Of a stretch of DNA of 64,000 nt, positions 18,218 to 26,654 are shown one piece after another. Under the pieces are notes generated by a model. It had not been told where the DNA came from and did no database searches. It saw only the letters and a list, made by a program, of their open reading frames with translations. A program made the translations under genes and the position numbers. Origin of the DNA: DASSUW01 sp963830725. GTDB lineage: Bacteria > Actinomycetota > Thermoleophilia > Solirubrobacterales > Solirubrobacteraceae. Numbering within the stretch: position 1 is the stretch's first letter; each line of letters starts with the position of its first letter. The stretch lies in NCBI GenBank assembly GCA_963830725.1, contig CAWHNO010000016.1, positions 868,001 to 932,000 on the forward strand, read 5' to 3'.

Positions 18218-20661
18218 TCCGGCGCACGCTGACCCTCATGCTCTTCGCGAGCCTGCTCGCGGCCGCTCCCGTGTCGGCGGCGCAGTCCGCGACCGCCGAG
18301 ATCACGGGCTCGGGGTACGAGCTATTCGCTCGCGGTGCGCAACACCGGCGACGCGACGATCGCCAGAATCGTCTTCACGCCCGCCGCCGGAGTGCAGGTC
18401 ACGGGCTCAGGCGGCCCCGGGCAGCCCGGCCCGGCGCCTGCGCAGGGCTTCGGGCGGACGGGCTTGTCGATCGGGCCGGCGGAGTCGGGGACCTTCCCGT
18501 TCATAACCGCGGCGCCGTACCCGGCCGGCGCCGGCGGCGTGCTGCAGGTGGCGCCGGTACGCGGCGGGTTCGTGCGCGTCGAGGCGACGGGGCCCGAGGC
18601 CGCTCCCCCGCCCTCTCCCACGCCGTTGCCCCTGCCCGGATTCTCGCCCCCGGCGATGAAGGCGCCGCTGCCGGACGGCGACGGTGACGGCGATCGCGTC
18701 GCCAACGAGCGCGATCTCTGCCCGGCCACGCCCAAGGGTGCGCGCCTCGTCGAGCGCGGCTGCTCGCTGACTGACGTGATGGTGGACCCGACCGGTCTCC
18801 TCGACGCCCGCCGCGCGTCGCTGGACGAGGCCCGCCGGCAGCTGTCCCGGTTTCCCGGCCTCCGAGCGGGCGCGGGCCTGGCACGGCTCGGACAGGCGAT
18901 GCGGCGGCTCGAGATCGCCGGCGCGTCGCTGGCACGGAACCCGTGCCGGTCCCGCCGCCTCGGCCTCGCCGCAGTCGCGCTGACCGAGCGCGGCATGGCG
19001 GCGATCGGCTCGGCGACGCGCCGCGAGCAGAGGCAGATCGCCAAGCAGGCCGTCCGCGTGCGCGCGCGGGCCCGCAGGCGCGACGCGGACGCCGACCGCT
19101 TCCTCGTCGGCATCTACGAGCTCGAGTCGAGAGCCGACCGCGCGGCCGAGGCGGCGGCCGGGCTCCGCGACACGAGCCGCCTCTTCGGCCGCGCCTGCCG
19201 CGCGGCGGCCGGCCGGGGCTCCAGCAGCGGGACGATCGAATCGCTCGACCATTCCGCACGGGTCGCCGAGCTGAGCGACGGGACCACCGTGCACTTCGGC
19301 GCGGCCCGCAGCGCCGAGGCGCTGATCACCGGTGCGCGCGTGCGGGCGTCGGCGTGCGGCTCGCGTCGGACGTGCTGGTGGCGGATGCGATCGCCGCGCT
19401 CGACCTCGACCTCGACCCCTCGCTCGCGCCGTGCGGCTCGGATTGGACGGTCGCGCCGGTGCAGGACTTCGCCGACTGGCAGAACCCTCATGTACTTCGA
19501 CGCGCGGCTACACGAACGGCGGGCTGTACCTGCTCGAGAGCGGGATGGCGATCGGAGCGACGTTCTCGTCCAGTGCGGCGAGCTGAACGCTCTCCACGTG
19601 TACCTCAAGTACACGGCAAGGGCGGCGGCCAGAAGTACAAGCTGCTGGGCGTGGTCGCGCCTCCGGTGTCGTCTGCGGCCGGATCCCGAGGCATCGACGC
19701 CGGAAAGCCTGCACGCTGACGTTCAAGCACTACGCCTGCATCCTCTTCTGCGACGCGACTGCGCTCGTCTCGACGAGACGGCGGACGCCAGATCTTCGCA
19801 AGGGCGGCTGGGGCAGGCGATCTACGACGCGAGCGCTTCTCGGTCGCCGACGGCTCGAGCACCGACTTCGACGGCGACGCTCGAGGCCGTCAACACGCCC
19901 TGCCGGGCTCGATCGTCTACGGCGTGGGCTACGAGATCCAGGGTGGCAAGACCACCTACCCGCAGGCCGGGTTCGTTGATCAGGGCGAGAAGTTCGCCGT
20001 CCACGACGACGTGCCCGATCCGATGAAGCCCACCGGCCTCCTGTGGGCCTACATACTCGGGACCCGGGGCGGCGGCTTCCCTACCACTACTGGGCGCGGC
20101 CCCGAGCCGTGACCGACGTCGTGAGCTTCTGCCCGGGCAAGGACGAGGACTCCTACTACCGGCTGCCGTGGAAGAGCGGAAAGACCGCCGAGGTGACGCA
20201 GGGCACAACGGCAGCTTCTCGCGCGCGGCACGGGAACGTACGCACTCGATCTCGTGATGCCCGCGGGCACCGTCGGGCGCGCAGCGCGCGGCGGCCGCGT
20301 CGACTCGGGTCCGCGAGGACCAGACGAAGAACTACTTCATCCAGAAGGCCATCGACCCGACGATCACTACGGCTGACCCCTGGCCAATCACCTGAAGATC
20401 GAGCACCAGGACGGCACGTGGGGCTGGTACTTCCACATGCCCAAGAACGGCGTGATCCCGCAGGAGCAGGACATCGTGGAACGCGGGCAGAAGGTGCTCA
20501 CGGTCGGCCAGACGGGCTACGCGACGGGCCCGCACCTGCACTTCCAGACCAACCATCCGCCGGGCGGCGCGAGCATGCGGCTGCGCTACGAGCTGGGGCA
20601 CTTCCCGAACGGCGATTGTGTCAGTGTGCGATGGGGAGAGGTGGTTATAAAAGGGGCCTAG
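18214..20661 (+). CDS. Secreted multidomain protein with C-terminal M23 peptidase-like domain, many frameshifts
   Basis: ATG 18214 follows GGAGGAGGA and opens a signal peptide (RRTLTLMLFASLLAAAPVSA). Then come a short repeat-like domain (AVRNTGDATIARIVFTPAAG), a Pro-rich linker, a calcium-type DGDGDGDRVANERDLCP motif, a long Arg-rich helical part and a beta domain. The end resembles lysostaphin-type M23 metallopeptidases (GTWGWYFHMPKNG, TGYATGPHLHFQTNHPPGG with the HLH pair). Frame changes occur near 18325, 19345, 19490, 19600, 19720, 19850, 20085, 20205 and 20380. Sequence error or decay are both possible. Predicted cell-wall hydrolase or adhesin. Confidence 0.65.
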
Positions 20662-21971
20662 CCCGCGCGCGCCTCGCCGGCTCTCAACAGGCGGTCGCGC
20701 AGCGCCGCCTCGTCCTCCGGGCTCGGGTCCCACTGCTCGATCGCCGGCAGGTCGTCGAGCGAGCTCAGGCCGAACAGCTTCAGGAACAACGGCGTGGTGC
20801 GGTAGAGGACGGCGCCGAACTGCGAGCGGCCGGACTCCTCGATCAGGCCGCGCTCGACGAGCGCCGCCGTCGCCGACTCCGACGCCACGCCGCGGATGCG
20901 GGCGACCTCGGGGCGCGAGACCGGCTGCAGGTAGCCGACGATGGCCAGCGTCTCGGCCTGGGCCGCGGTCAGCGCCGGCGTTCGCGGGCGCGCGAGCAGC
21001 CGCCGCGCGGCCTCCTCGGCGTCGGGGTGCGAGGCGAGCGCCCAGCCGCCGGCGACCTCGCGCAGCACGACGCCGCGGCCGTCGAGCGCGGCCCGCAGCT
21101 CCTCGAGCGCCTCTCGCACGGCCTCCTCGCCGGCCTGCAGCGCGTCGGCCAGCTCGTCGAGCGCGACCGGCTCGGGGGCGAGGAAGAGCAGCGCCTCGAC
21201 CTGGCGCGCGAGCGGGGTCATGCGACCGCCTCGCGCGCGCGCCGCGGCGCTGACCGTGATCGGCCCGAACGGCTCCGCCTGCTCCCACGCCGCCTCGCCG
21301 CGCTTGTACAGCTCGAGCAGCGCGAACAGCGTCACGGCCACGGTCACGCGGTCGGCGCCCTCGACGGCGTCGTCGAACGAGAAGCGGCCGCGGGCCAGCA
21401 GGCGGCGCAGGACGGCCAGCCGGTCGGCCACCGACACGCGCGGGCCGGCCATGTGGCGCAGGTCGAGCGGCGGCGGCGTGCGCAGCAGCGAGCCGAGCGC
21501 CTCGCCGAGCACCGCCGGGTCGTAGGCGCGCTCGGCGATCTCGACCGACACGCGGCGCAGCGCGGGCGGCAGCGGCGCGGCCCGGTGCAGGTAGGACTGG
21601 CCGGCGGCGTGCGCGGCGGCCGTCCAGCGGCCGGCGCCGCGGAAGCGCGCGTACTGGAGCATGCGCTCGAGCAGCTCTTCGGCCGCCTCGGCGGGCGCGA
21701 GGCCCTCCAGCTCGTCGAGCGGCTCCTCGCCGGGCAGCATCAGCCGCGACTTGAGCTCCAGCAGGGCCGCGATCAGGACGAGGAACTCGGTCGCGGACTC
21801 GAGCTCGAGCTCGCCCTCGGCCTCGAGGTGGTCGACATAGGCGATGACGATCTCGGCCAGCTCGACCTCGAGCAGGTCGAGCTCCTCGCGCAGGATCAGC
21901 GACAGCAGCAGATCGAACGGCCCGGCGAAGACGTCGAGGTCCAGCTCGAGGCGGTGCACGATCGTGGCCAT
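20658..21971 (-). CDS. scpAB: Segregation/condensation proteins ScpA and ScpB read as one frame
   Basis: Residues 1-~250 are ScpA (MATIVHRLELDLDVFAGPFD, LLLSLILREELDLLEV), the kleisin of the SMC complex. From MTPLARQVEALLFLAPEPVA (ATG near 21220) the rest is ScpB with its two winged helices (LEELRAALDGRGVVLREVAG). The two are normally separate genes. A TGA overlapping the internal ATG exists one frame away (reading AREAVA then stop), so a single indel in the GC-run just upstream could have created this fusion artificially. It lies downstream of trpS. Confidence 0.88.
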   Translation of the reverse strand: MATIVHRLELDLDVFAGPFDLLLSLILREELDLLEVELAEIVIAYVDHLEAEGELELESATEFLVLIAALLELKSRLMLPGEEPLDELEGLAPAEAAEELLERMLQYARFRGAGRWTAAAHAAGQSYLHRAAPLPPALRRVSVEIAERAYDPAVLGEALGSLLRTPPPLDLRHMAGPRVSVADRLAVLRRLLARGRFSFDDAVEGADRVTVAVTLFALLELYKRGEAAWEQAEPFGPITVSAAARARGGRMTPLARQVEALLFLAPEPVALDELADALQAGEEAVREALEELRAALDGRGVVLREVAGGWALASHPDAEEAARRLLARPRTPALTAAQAETLAIVGYLQPVSRPEVARIRGVASESATAALVERGLIEESGRSQFGAVLYRTTPLFLKLFGLSSLDDLPAIEQWDPSPEDEAALRDRLLRAGEARAG

Positions 21972-21983
21972 GCGCCCGACAGG

Positions 21984-22991
21984 CTATGCCTCGGGCCTGA
22001 CGGAGCGGCGCGGGCCGACCCCCATCGCCTCGCGCACGTCGGCCACCGTGACGCTCGCGATCGCGCGCGCCTTGTCGGCGCCGGCCTCGAGGATCCGCTC
22101 CAGCTCGCCCTCGTCGGCGCGCAGCTCGTGGTAGCGCTCACGTACCGGGGCCAGCCACTCGATCACGGACTCGGCCACGGCGTCCTTGAAGTCGCCGTAG
22201 CCGGAGCCCTCGAACTCGCGCTCGATCGCCTCCGGCTCCGTGGCGCGCACCACGGCCAGGATCTCGATCAGGTTCGAGATCCCCGGCTTGTGCACGCTGC
22301 GCACGATCTCGTGCCCCGAGTCCGCAACCGCGCGCTTGAACTTGCGCCGGATCGTTTCCGGCTCGTCGAGCACGTAGAGGGTTCCCTGCTCGCTGGCCGC
22401 GGTGGTCGACATCTTGCGCTCCGGCTCCTGGAGGTCGCCGATGCGCGCGCCCACCTCGGGGATCCGCGCCTCGGGCACCACGAGCAGCTCGCCGAAGCGG
22501 GAGTTGAAGCGCACGGCCACGTCGCGCATGAGCTCCAGGTGCTCGCGCTGGTCCTCCCCCACGGGCACCTCGTGGGCGCGATACGCGAGCACGTCGGCGG
22601 CCTGCAGGACCGGGTAGAAGAGCAGGCCGGCGGACACCAGCTCGCGCTGCGCGAGCGACTTGTCGCGGAACTGGTGCATGCGCTGGAGCTCGCCCAGGGG
22701 GGTGACGCTCGACAGCAGCCAGCTCAGCTCGGTGTGCTCCATCACGTCGCCCTGCCGGAAGAGGATGCAGCGCTCGGGGTCGAGGCCGGCCGCGATGAGG
22801 ATCGCCGCCGTGTCGTAGGTGCGCTCGCGCAGCTCGCCCGGCTCGTACGCGACGGTCACCGCGTGCAGGTCGACGATGCAGTAGATCGCAGGGTCGGCGC
22901 GATCCTGGCCCGCCACGTACTGGATGATCGCCCCGATGTAGTTGCCGAGGTGCTTGCGCCCGGTGGGCTGGATGCCGGAGAAGATGACCAC
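21984..22991 (-). CDS. trpS: Tryptophanyl-tRNA synthetase
   Basis: Class I synthetase charging tRNA-Trp. MVIFSGIQPTGRKHLGNYIG carries the HIGH-like signature and ERKMSTTAASEQGTLY the KMSKS-like loop. The 335-residue length is normal. Start GTG 22991. It is followed after 12 bp by scpAB. The N-terminal Gln in SGIQPTG and the following HLGNYIGA are diagnostic for TrpRS versus TyrRS. Confidence 0.96.
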   Translation of the reverse strand: MVIFSGIQPTGRKHLGNYIGAIIQYVAGQDRADPAIYCIVDLHAVTVAYEPGELRERTYDTAAILIAAGLDPERCILFRQGDVMEHTELSWLLSSVTPLGELQRMHQFRDKSLAQRELVSAGLLFYPVLQAADVLAYRAHEVPVGEDQREHLELMRDVAVRFNSRFGELLVVPEARIPEVGARIGDLQEPERKMSTTAASEQGTLYVLDEPETIRRKFKRAVADSGHEIVRSVHKPGISNLIEILAVVRATEPEAIEREFEGSGYGDFKDAVAESVIEWLAPVRERYHELRADEGELERILEAGADKARAIASVTVADVREAMGVGPRRSVRPEA

Positions 22992-23029
22992 GGGGGGCGG
23001 CAGTCTATTCCGCCGCCCCCGCGGCCGGG

Positions 23030-23209
23030 TCAGCCGGCCGGTCTGGCCGGGACCAGGGCGAGCAGCGCGTTGAGCACGGCGGACAGGTCGTTGAGCGCCG
23101 AGGCGCCGACCGGGTGGGCCATCGCGGCCGACAGCTGGACGTTGGCGCCGGCCTGGACGGCCAGCAGCGCTCCGACGAGGAGCAGGAACGGGATTGCGAG
23201 GGCTTCCAT
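23030..23209 (-). pseudogene. 5' remnant of a YdcZ/DMT-type membrane transporter
   Basis: ATG 23209, with GGAG seven bases upstream, opens MEALAIPFLLLVGALLAVQA. This is one transmembrane segment followed by GANVQLSAAMAHPVGASALN, resembling the first helix and loop of YdcZ-like DMT transporters. A stop comes after 59 residues whereas the family is ~150-300. The trpS start lies just 38 bp further. It is divergent from a TetR gene with operators between, the usual layout for a regulator and its exporter, so the exporter appears to have been truncated. A functional one-helix protein is possible. Confidence 0.5.
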
Positions 23210-23220
23210 GGCGTCTCCAA

Positions 23221-23275
23221 GAACTTGACTCGGGTCAAGTTCAGCCTAGCAGTAACTTGTCCGCGGTCAAGTTCC
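23221..23275. promoter_or_regulatory. Two TetR-type palindromic operators
   Basis: A perfect palindrome GAACTTGAC-TCGG-GTCAAGTTC spans 23221-23242. A near copy AACTTGTC-CGCG-GTCAAGTT, with one mismatch, lies at 23254-23273. Their centres are about 32 bp (three helical turns) apart in the divergent interval between the truncated transporter and the TetR gene. Autoregulation by the adjacent TetR protein is the natural inference. Confidence 0.75.
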
Positions 23276-23293
23276 TGATACCGTCCCGGGACG

Positions 23294-23935
23294 ATGACCG
23301 ACCTCCCCGGCACCCGATCGCTGCGCGACGAGCGCGATGAGGCCGGCGGCCCGCGCGGCGGGCTCCCCGTCGCCGGGCGCCCGCGGGCCGAGCGCGCCGA
23401 CGCCGCGCGCAACCGCGAGCGCGTGCTCGCGGCCGCCCGCCGCCTGTTCGCCGACCGCGGCGTGCACGGCGTGACGATGAGCGAGGTCGCGCGTGAGGCC
23501 GGCGTGGCCAAGGGCACTGTCTTCCACCGCTTCGGCGACCGCGCCGGGCTCGCGCTGGCACTGCTCGACGAGCACGAGCGCGCGCTGCAGGAGCGGATCC
23601 TGCGCGGTCCGCCGCCGCTCGGCCCGGGCGCGCCGCCCCGCGAGCGGCTGCGCGCCTTCCTCGCCGCGCTGGCGGAGCTGACCGTCGAGCACCGCGAGCT
23701 GCTGCTCGAGGTCGAGCGGGGCACCCCCGCCGGCCGCTACCGCACCGGCGCCTACCGCGCCTGGCACCAGCACACGGTGCTGCTGCTCGAGCAGATGGGC
23801 ACCGAGGGTGACCGCGCGCTGCGAGCCCACCTGCTGCTCGCCCCGCTCTCCGCCGACCTGGTCACGAGCCTGGCCGAGGAGGGCGTCTCGCCCGCCGAGC
23901 TGACGACTGCGCTGGACGCGCTCGCCGGCCCATGA
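23294..23935 (+). CDS. TetR-family transcriptional regulator
   Basis: 213-residue repressor with an N-terminal HTH (ARRLFADRGVHGVTMSEVAR, EAGVAKGTVFHRFGDRAGLA) starting only after a ~35-residue basic, disordered extension. The C-terminal ligand domain is helical and not diagnostic. Two palindromes lie directly upstream. Its stop overlaps the start of the FAD oxidase (ATGA), so that enzyme is probably in the same transcript and regulated with it. Confidence 0.9.
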   Translation: MTDLPGTRSLRDERDEAGGPRGGLPVAGRPRAERADAARNRERVLAAARRLFADRGVHGVTMSEVAREAGVAKGTVFHRFGDRAGLALALLDEHERALQERILRGPPPLGPGAPPRERLRAFLAALAELTVEHRELLLEVERGTPAGRYRTGAYRAWHQHTVLLLEQMGTEGDRALRAHLLLAPLSADLVTSLAEEGVSPAELTTALDALAGP

Positions 23936-24909
23936 GCGACGTCGCCGTCGTCGGGGCGGGTATCGTCGGCCTTGCGACCGCCTTCGCGCTCGCCGAGCGC
24001 GGGGCGGCGGTCACCGTGTACGAGCGCGGCGTCCCCGGTGCGGGCCAGTCCGGCGGCGAGTCGCGGATCTTCCGCCACGCCCACGACGACCCGCGGCTGA
24101 TCGCGTTCGCGCGCGAGTCGCGCGCGCTCTGGAGGACGTGGGAGGAGCGGTTCGGCGTCGAGCTCCTCGCGCCGGTGGGATCGGTGGCGGTCGGCCCGGC
24201 GGTCGAGCGGCGGCTCGAGCTGCTGCGCGACGCCGGGGTACGCGCGCGGCCGGTCGACGCGGCCGGGGCACTGCCGATCCTCGCGCCGCGGGCCGAGCCG
24301 GCGATGCTGGACGAGGACGGCGGCGTGATCCGCACCCGCGCGACGGTCGCGGCGCTCGTCGGCGCGCTGGGCGACGCCCTCGTCGCCGACGAGGTGATCG
24401 AGGTGCTGCCGTCGGGCGAGGTCCGCGCCGGCGGCGCCGTCGCGCGCCACGACCGCGTGGTCGTGTGCGCCGGCCGCGACACGGCGACGCTGGCGGCGGG
24501 CGCCGGTCTCGAGCTGCCGGTGCAGACCGAGACGCACACGCGCTTCGCCTATCGCGTGCGCGACCCCGCGCCGCTCGCCTGCCTACTGGACGGCAGCGCC
24601 GCCGCCTACGGAGATCCGCTGCCCGGCAACGACCGCTACGCAGTCGGCCTCGGCAACGACGAGGAAGCCACCGCCGCATACGTCGCCGAGGCCCTGCCGG
24701 GGCTCGAGCCGCGGCCCGTGGAAGCGCGAACCTGCTGGGTCACGGGGCTGCCGTGGGGCCACGACGGCCTCGCCGTCTGGGAGGCCGGCGCACTGCGCTT
24801 CGTCGCCGGAAACAACCTCTTCAAGCACGCTCCGGCACTCGGCCGCCGGATCGCCGCCGACGCGCTCGCCGAACTGCGCCCCGAAGCCAGGCTCGGGCGC
24901 GCCGCTTAG
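23932..24909 (+). CDS. FAD-dependent amine oxidase (sarcosine/N-methyltryptophan oxidase-like)
   Basis: Flavoprotein of the DAO family. The ADP-binding fold MSDVAVVGAGIVGLATAFAL is at the N-terminus; GGESRIFRHAHDDPRLIAFA and FARESRALWRTWEERFG resemble monomeric sarcosine oxidases and MTOX. The end, TGLPWGHDGLAVWEAG and FVAGNNLFKHAPALGRRIA, matches the C-terminal FAD-binding part. 325 residues, somewhat short but complete. The substrate, a secondary amine or amino acid, is unknown. Cotranscribed with the preceding TetR gene. Confidence 0.85.
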   Translation: MSDVAVVGAGIVGLATAFALAERGAAVTVYERGVPGAGQSGGESRIFRHAHDDPRLIAFARESRALWRTWEERFGVELLAPVGSVAVGPAVERRLELLRDAGVRARPVDAAGALPILAPRAEPAMLDEDGGVIRTRATVAALVGALGDALVADEVIEVLPSGEVRAGGAVARHDRVVVCAGRDTATLAAGAGLELPVQTETHTRFAYRVRDPAPLACLLDGSAAAYGDPLPGNDRYAVGLGNDEEATAAYVAEALPGLEPRPVEARTCWVTGLPWGHDGLAVWEAGALRFVAGNNLFKHAPALGRRIAADALAELRPEARLGRAA

Positions 24910-25210
24910 CCAGGCCGACGAGCTGCCGGCACATCGCTCACCCGGGGTCGGAACACCGTTCCTGCGGCTACGCGACACCTGTCGAATCACGCGAGCGCGA
25001 GCTGTCCGCCGGGTGAGGCCTGGCGATCGGCACCCGGCACGCGATGGGCGTTCCCGCGGGAACGTCCGGGACGCGATGCCGCGTCGCCCGACCGGCCGGG
25101 CCGTGGACCGGGAGCGCGAAGCGCAGCGATCGTTGAGCGAGGTCCCGGGCCACGGCGCCGCCGCGGAGACAGCGGACGCCGTCCGGACCGAGTCTCCGAT
25201 CGCGACGTCT
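24910..25210. other. 301-bp interval without a recognisable gene
   Basis: Neither strand gives a convincing coding sequence or tRNA. It contains a 9-bp inverted pair CTCACCCGG (24937-24945) / CCGGGTGAG (25009-25017), flanked by CCAGGC and GCCTGG. It also contains a perfect 16-bp palindrome CGTTCCCGCGGGAACG (25049-25064). It separates convergent genes, so these may be terminator structures. Confidence 0.5.
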
Positions 25211-25756
25211 CTAGCCAACAACCCGGCTCGGATCGCCGAGCGCGCTCCCGATCAGCTCGCCGCGCCTCCGCCGAGAGTCGGCCGGGTACCGGGGATCCGG
25301 CCGCAGCGAGGCCGCCGGGGCGAGGGCCAGCAGCCGCCCGATCAGCACGAAGAAGGCGGCCACCCGCTCAGGCGTCCACGCGGCATCGGGCCACCAGAAG
25401 AACTGGATCTCGTCGGCGAAGAGGAACATCTCGACCAGCGGCAGCTCGATGCCGTCGACGACGATGCGCTCGGCGCCGAGACAGGCGTGCGACGCGCGTC
25501 CCTGCGCGACGAGCCGGGCGGCCTCAGGCCGCTCATGCAGCGTCACGTCGACTCCCTCGGCATCGATGTGGTACGTGCGGTCGTTCCACTTCGGCGCCGA
25601 CTCCGCAATCGCCGCAAAGCAGCGTTCGAGGTCGCCGGGCTGCAGTCCGACGAGGTGCAGCTCCGGCGCGTCGCCGCGATCGATCTCGCGCGCGAACCAG
25701 TCGACGAGCTCGGGAGCGAGCCGCGCGCGGACGCCCTCGACACCCGGTTCAGCCAC
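25211..25756 (-). CDS. Hypothetical protein downstream of the LigD-type polymerase
   Basis: 181 residues, acidic-to-neutral, no signal peptide or membrane helix. Features include LVDWFAREIDRGDAPELHLV, CFAAIAESAPKWNDRTYHID and MFLFADEIQFFWWPDAAWTP. I do not recognise a family. GTG 25756 overlaps the stop of the polymerase gene by eight bases, so it is probably translationally coupled as the last gene of the gcv transcript. Confidence 0.65.
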   Translation of the reverse strand: MAEPGVEGVRARLAPELVDWFAREIDRGDAPELHLVGLQPGDLERCFAAIAESAPKWNDRTYHIDAEGVDVTLHERPEAARLVAQGRASHACLGAERIVVDGIELPLVEMFLFADEIQFFWWPDAAWTPERVAAFFVLIGRLLALAPAASLRPDPRYPADSRRRRGELIGSALGDPSRVVG

Positions 25757-26654
25757 TGGAGCGCGGCAGCGGCGCCGCGGCCGCGGCGATGCCCTCCCAC
25801 GGGTCGCCGCGCTGCGACAGCCGCTCGGGCACGTCGGCGAGCGTCCAGCGCCGCGGGTGCAGGTCCGGGTCCGAGAGCTCCTCCCAGGCCAGCGGGGTGG
25901 CGACCGGCGCCCCGGGCTTGGCCCGCACCGCGTACGGCGCCACCGCGGTCTGGGCGTACGTGTTGCGGGCGGCGTCGACCAGCACGCGCCCGCCGCGGCC
26001 CGCCTTGCGCCACGACGTGGTGAGCTGGTCCGGCAGCCGCTCGGCGACCTCCTCCGCGAGCTCGCCCGCGACGGTGCGCACGTGGTCGGAGTCGTGGCGC
26101 CGGCGCAGCGGGGCGACGACGTGGATGCCGCGCGAGCCCGACGTCATCGCGTACGGCGTCATGCCCTTCTCCCGCAGCAGGTCGCCGACGGCGATCGCAC
26201 CCGCGCGGATCGCCTCCAGGTGGTCGTCGGCGTCGTCGGGCGGGTCGAAGTCGAAGACCAGGCGGTCGGGGTTGTCCGGCTTGTCCGCCTTGGCGGTCCA
26301 GACGTGCGGGGTGATGCAGTTCTGGTTGGCGAGCCAGACGAGCGTGGCCGGCTCGCCGCCGACCGCGTGGGTCACGTCGCCCCCGCGCCGGCGCGGCACG
26401 GTCACGCGCCGCACCCAGTCGGGCGCGCCCTTCGGGATCGCCTGCTGGATCACGACCTCGTGGTCGATGCCGCGGTTCCAGCGCCAGAGGTTGAGCGGCC
26501 GGTCGCGCATGTGCGGCGCCATCGCCGGGGCGACGGCCGCGTAGTAGTTGGCGAGGTCCTCCTTGGTGATGCCGTCGGCCGGGAACAGCACCTTGGCGGG
26601 GTTCGAGATCCGCACCCGCCGGCGCCCCGCCCGGATCGTCGTCTCCGGTGTCAC
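25749..26654 (-). CDS. LigD-type NHEJ polymerase/primase domain protein, stand-alone
   Basis: About 301 residues matching the polymerase (PrimPol) domain of bacterial LigD. KVLFPADGITKEDLANYYAA is the usual N-terminus. The catalytic aspartates lie in LVFDFDPPDDADDHLE, and SGSRGIHVVAPL and WEELSDPDLHPRRWTL are also diagnostic. No ligase or nuclease domain is fused and no Ku gene is near. GTG 26654 overlaps the gcvPB stop (GTGA). Such proteins extend or fill DNA ends during break repair, often adding ribonucleotides. Confidence 0.88.
   Translation of the reverse strand: MTPETTIRAGRRRVRISNPAKVLFPADGITKEDLANYYAAVAPAMAPHMRDRPLNLWRWNRGIDHEVVIQQAIPKGAPDWVRRVTVPRRRGGDVTHAVGGEPATLVWLANQNCITPHVWTAKADKPDNPDRLVFDFDPPDDADDHLEAIRAGAIAVGDLLREKGMTPYAMTSGSRGIHVVAPLRRRHDSDHVRTVAGELAEEVAERLPDQLTTSWRKAGRGGRVLVDAARNTYAQTAVAPYAVRAKPGAPVATPLAWEELSDPDLHPRRWTLADVPERLSQRGDPWEGIAAAAAPLPRSSG

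Noticed and set aside
20043..23228. Open frame of over 1000 codons on the plus strand
   Set aside because: Runs antisense through scpAB and trpS; its composition (Arg/Leu/Gln/His repeats) is that of a shadow frame.
24910..25210. tRNA or small RNA gene
   Set aside because: No T-loop GTTCRA motif paired with an acceptor stem was found; only palindromes are present.
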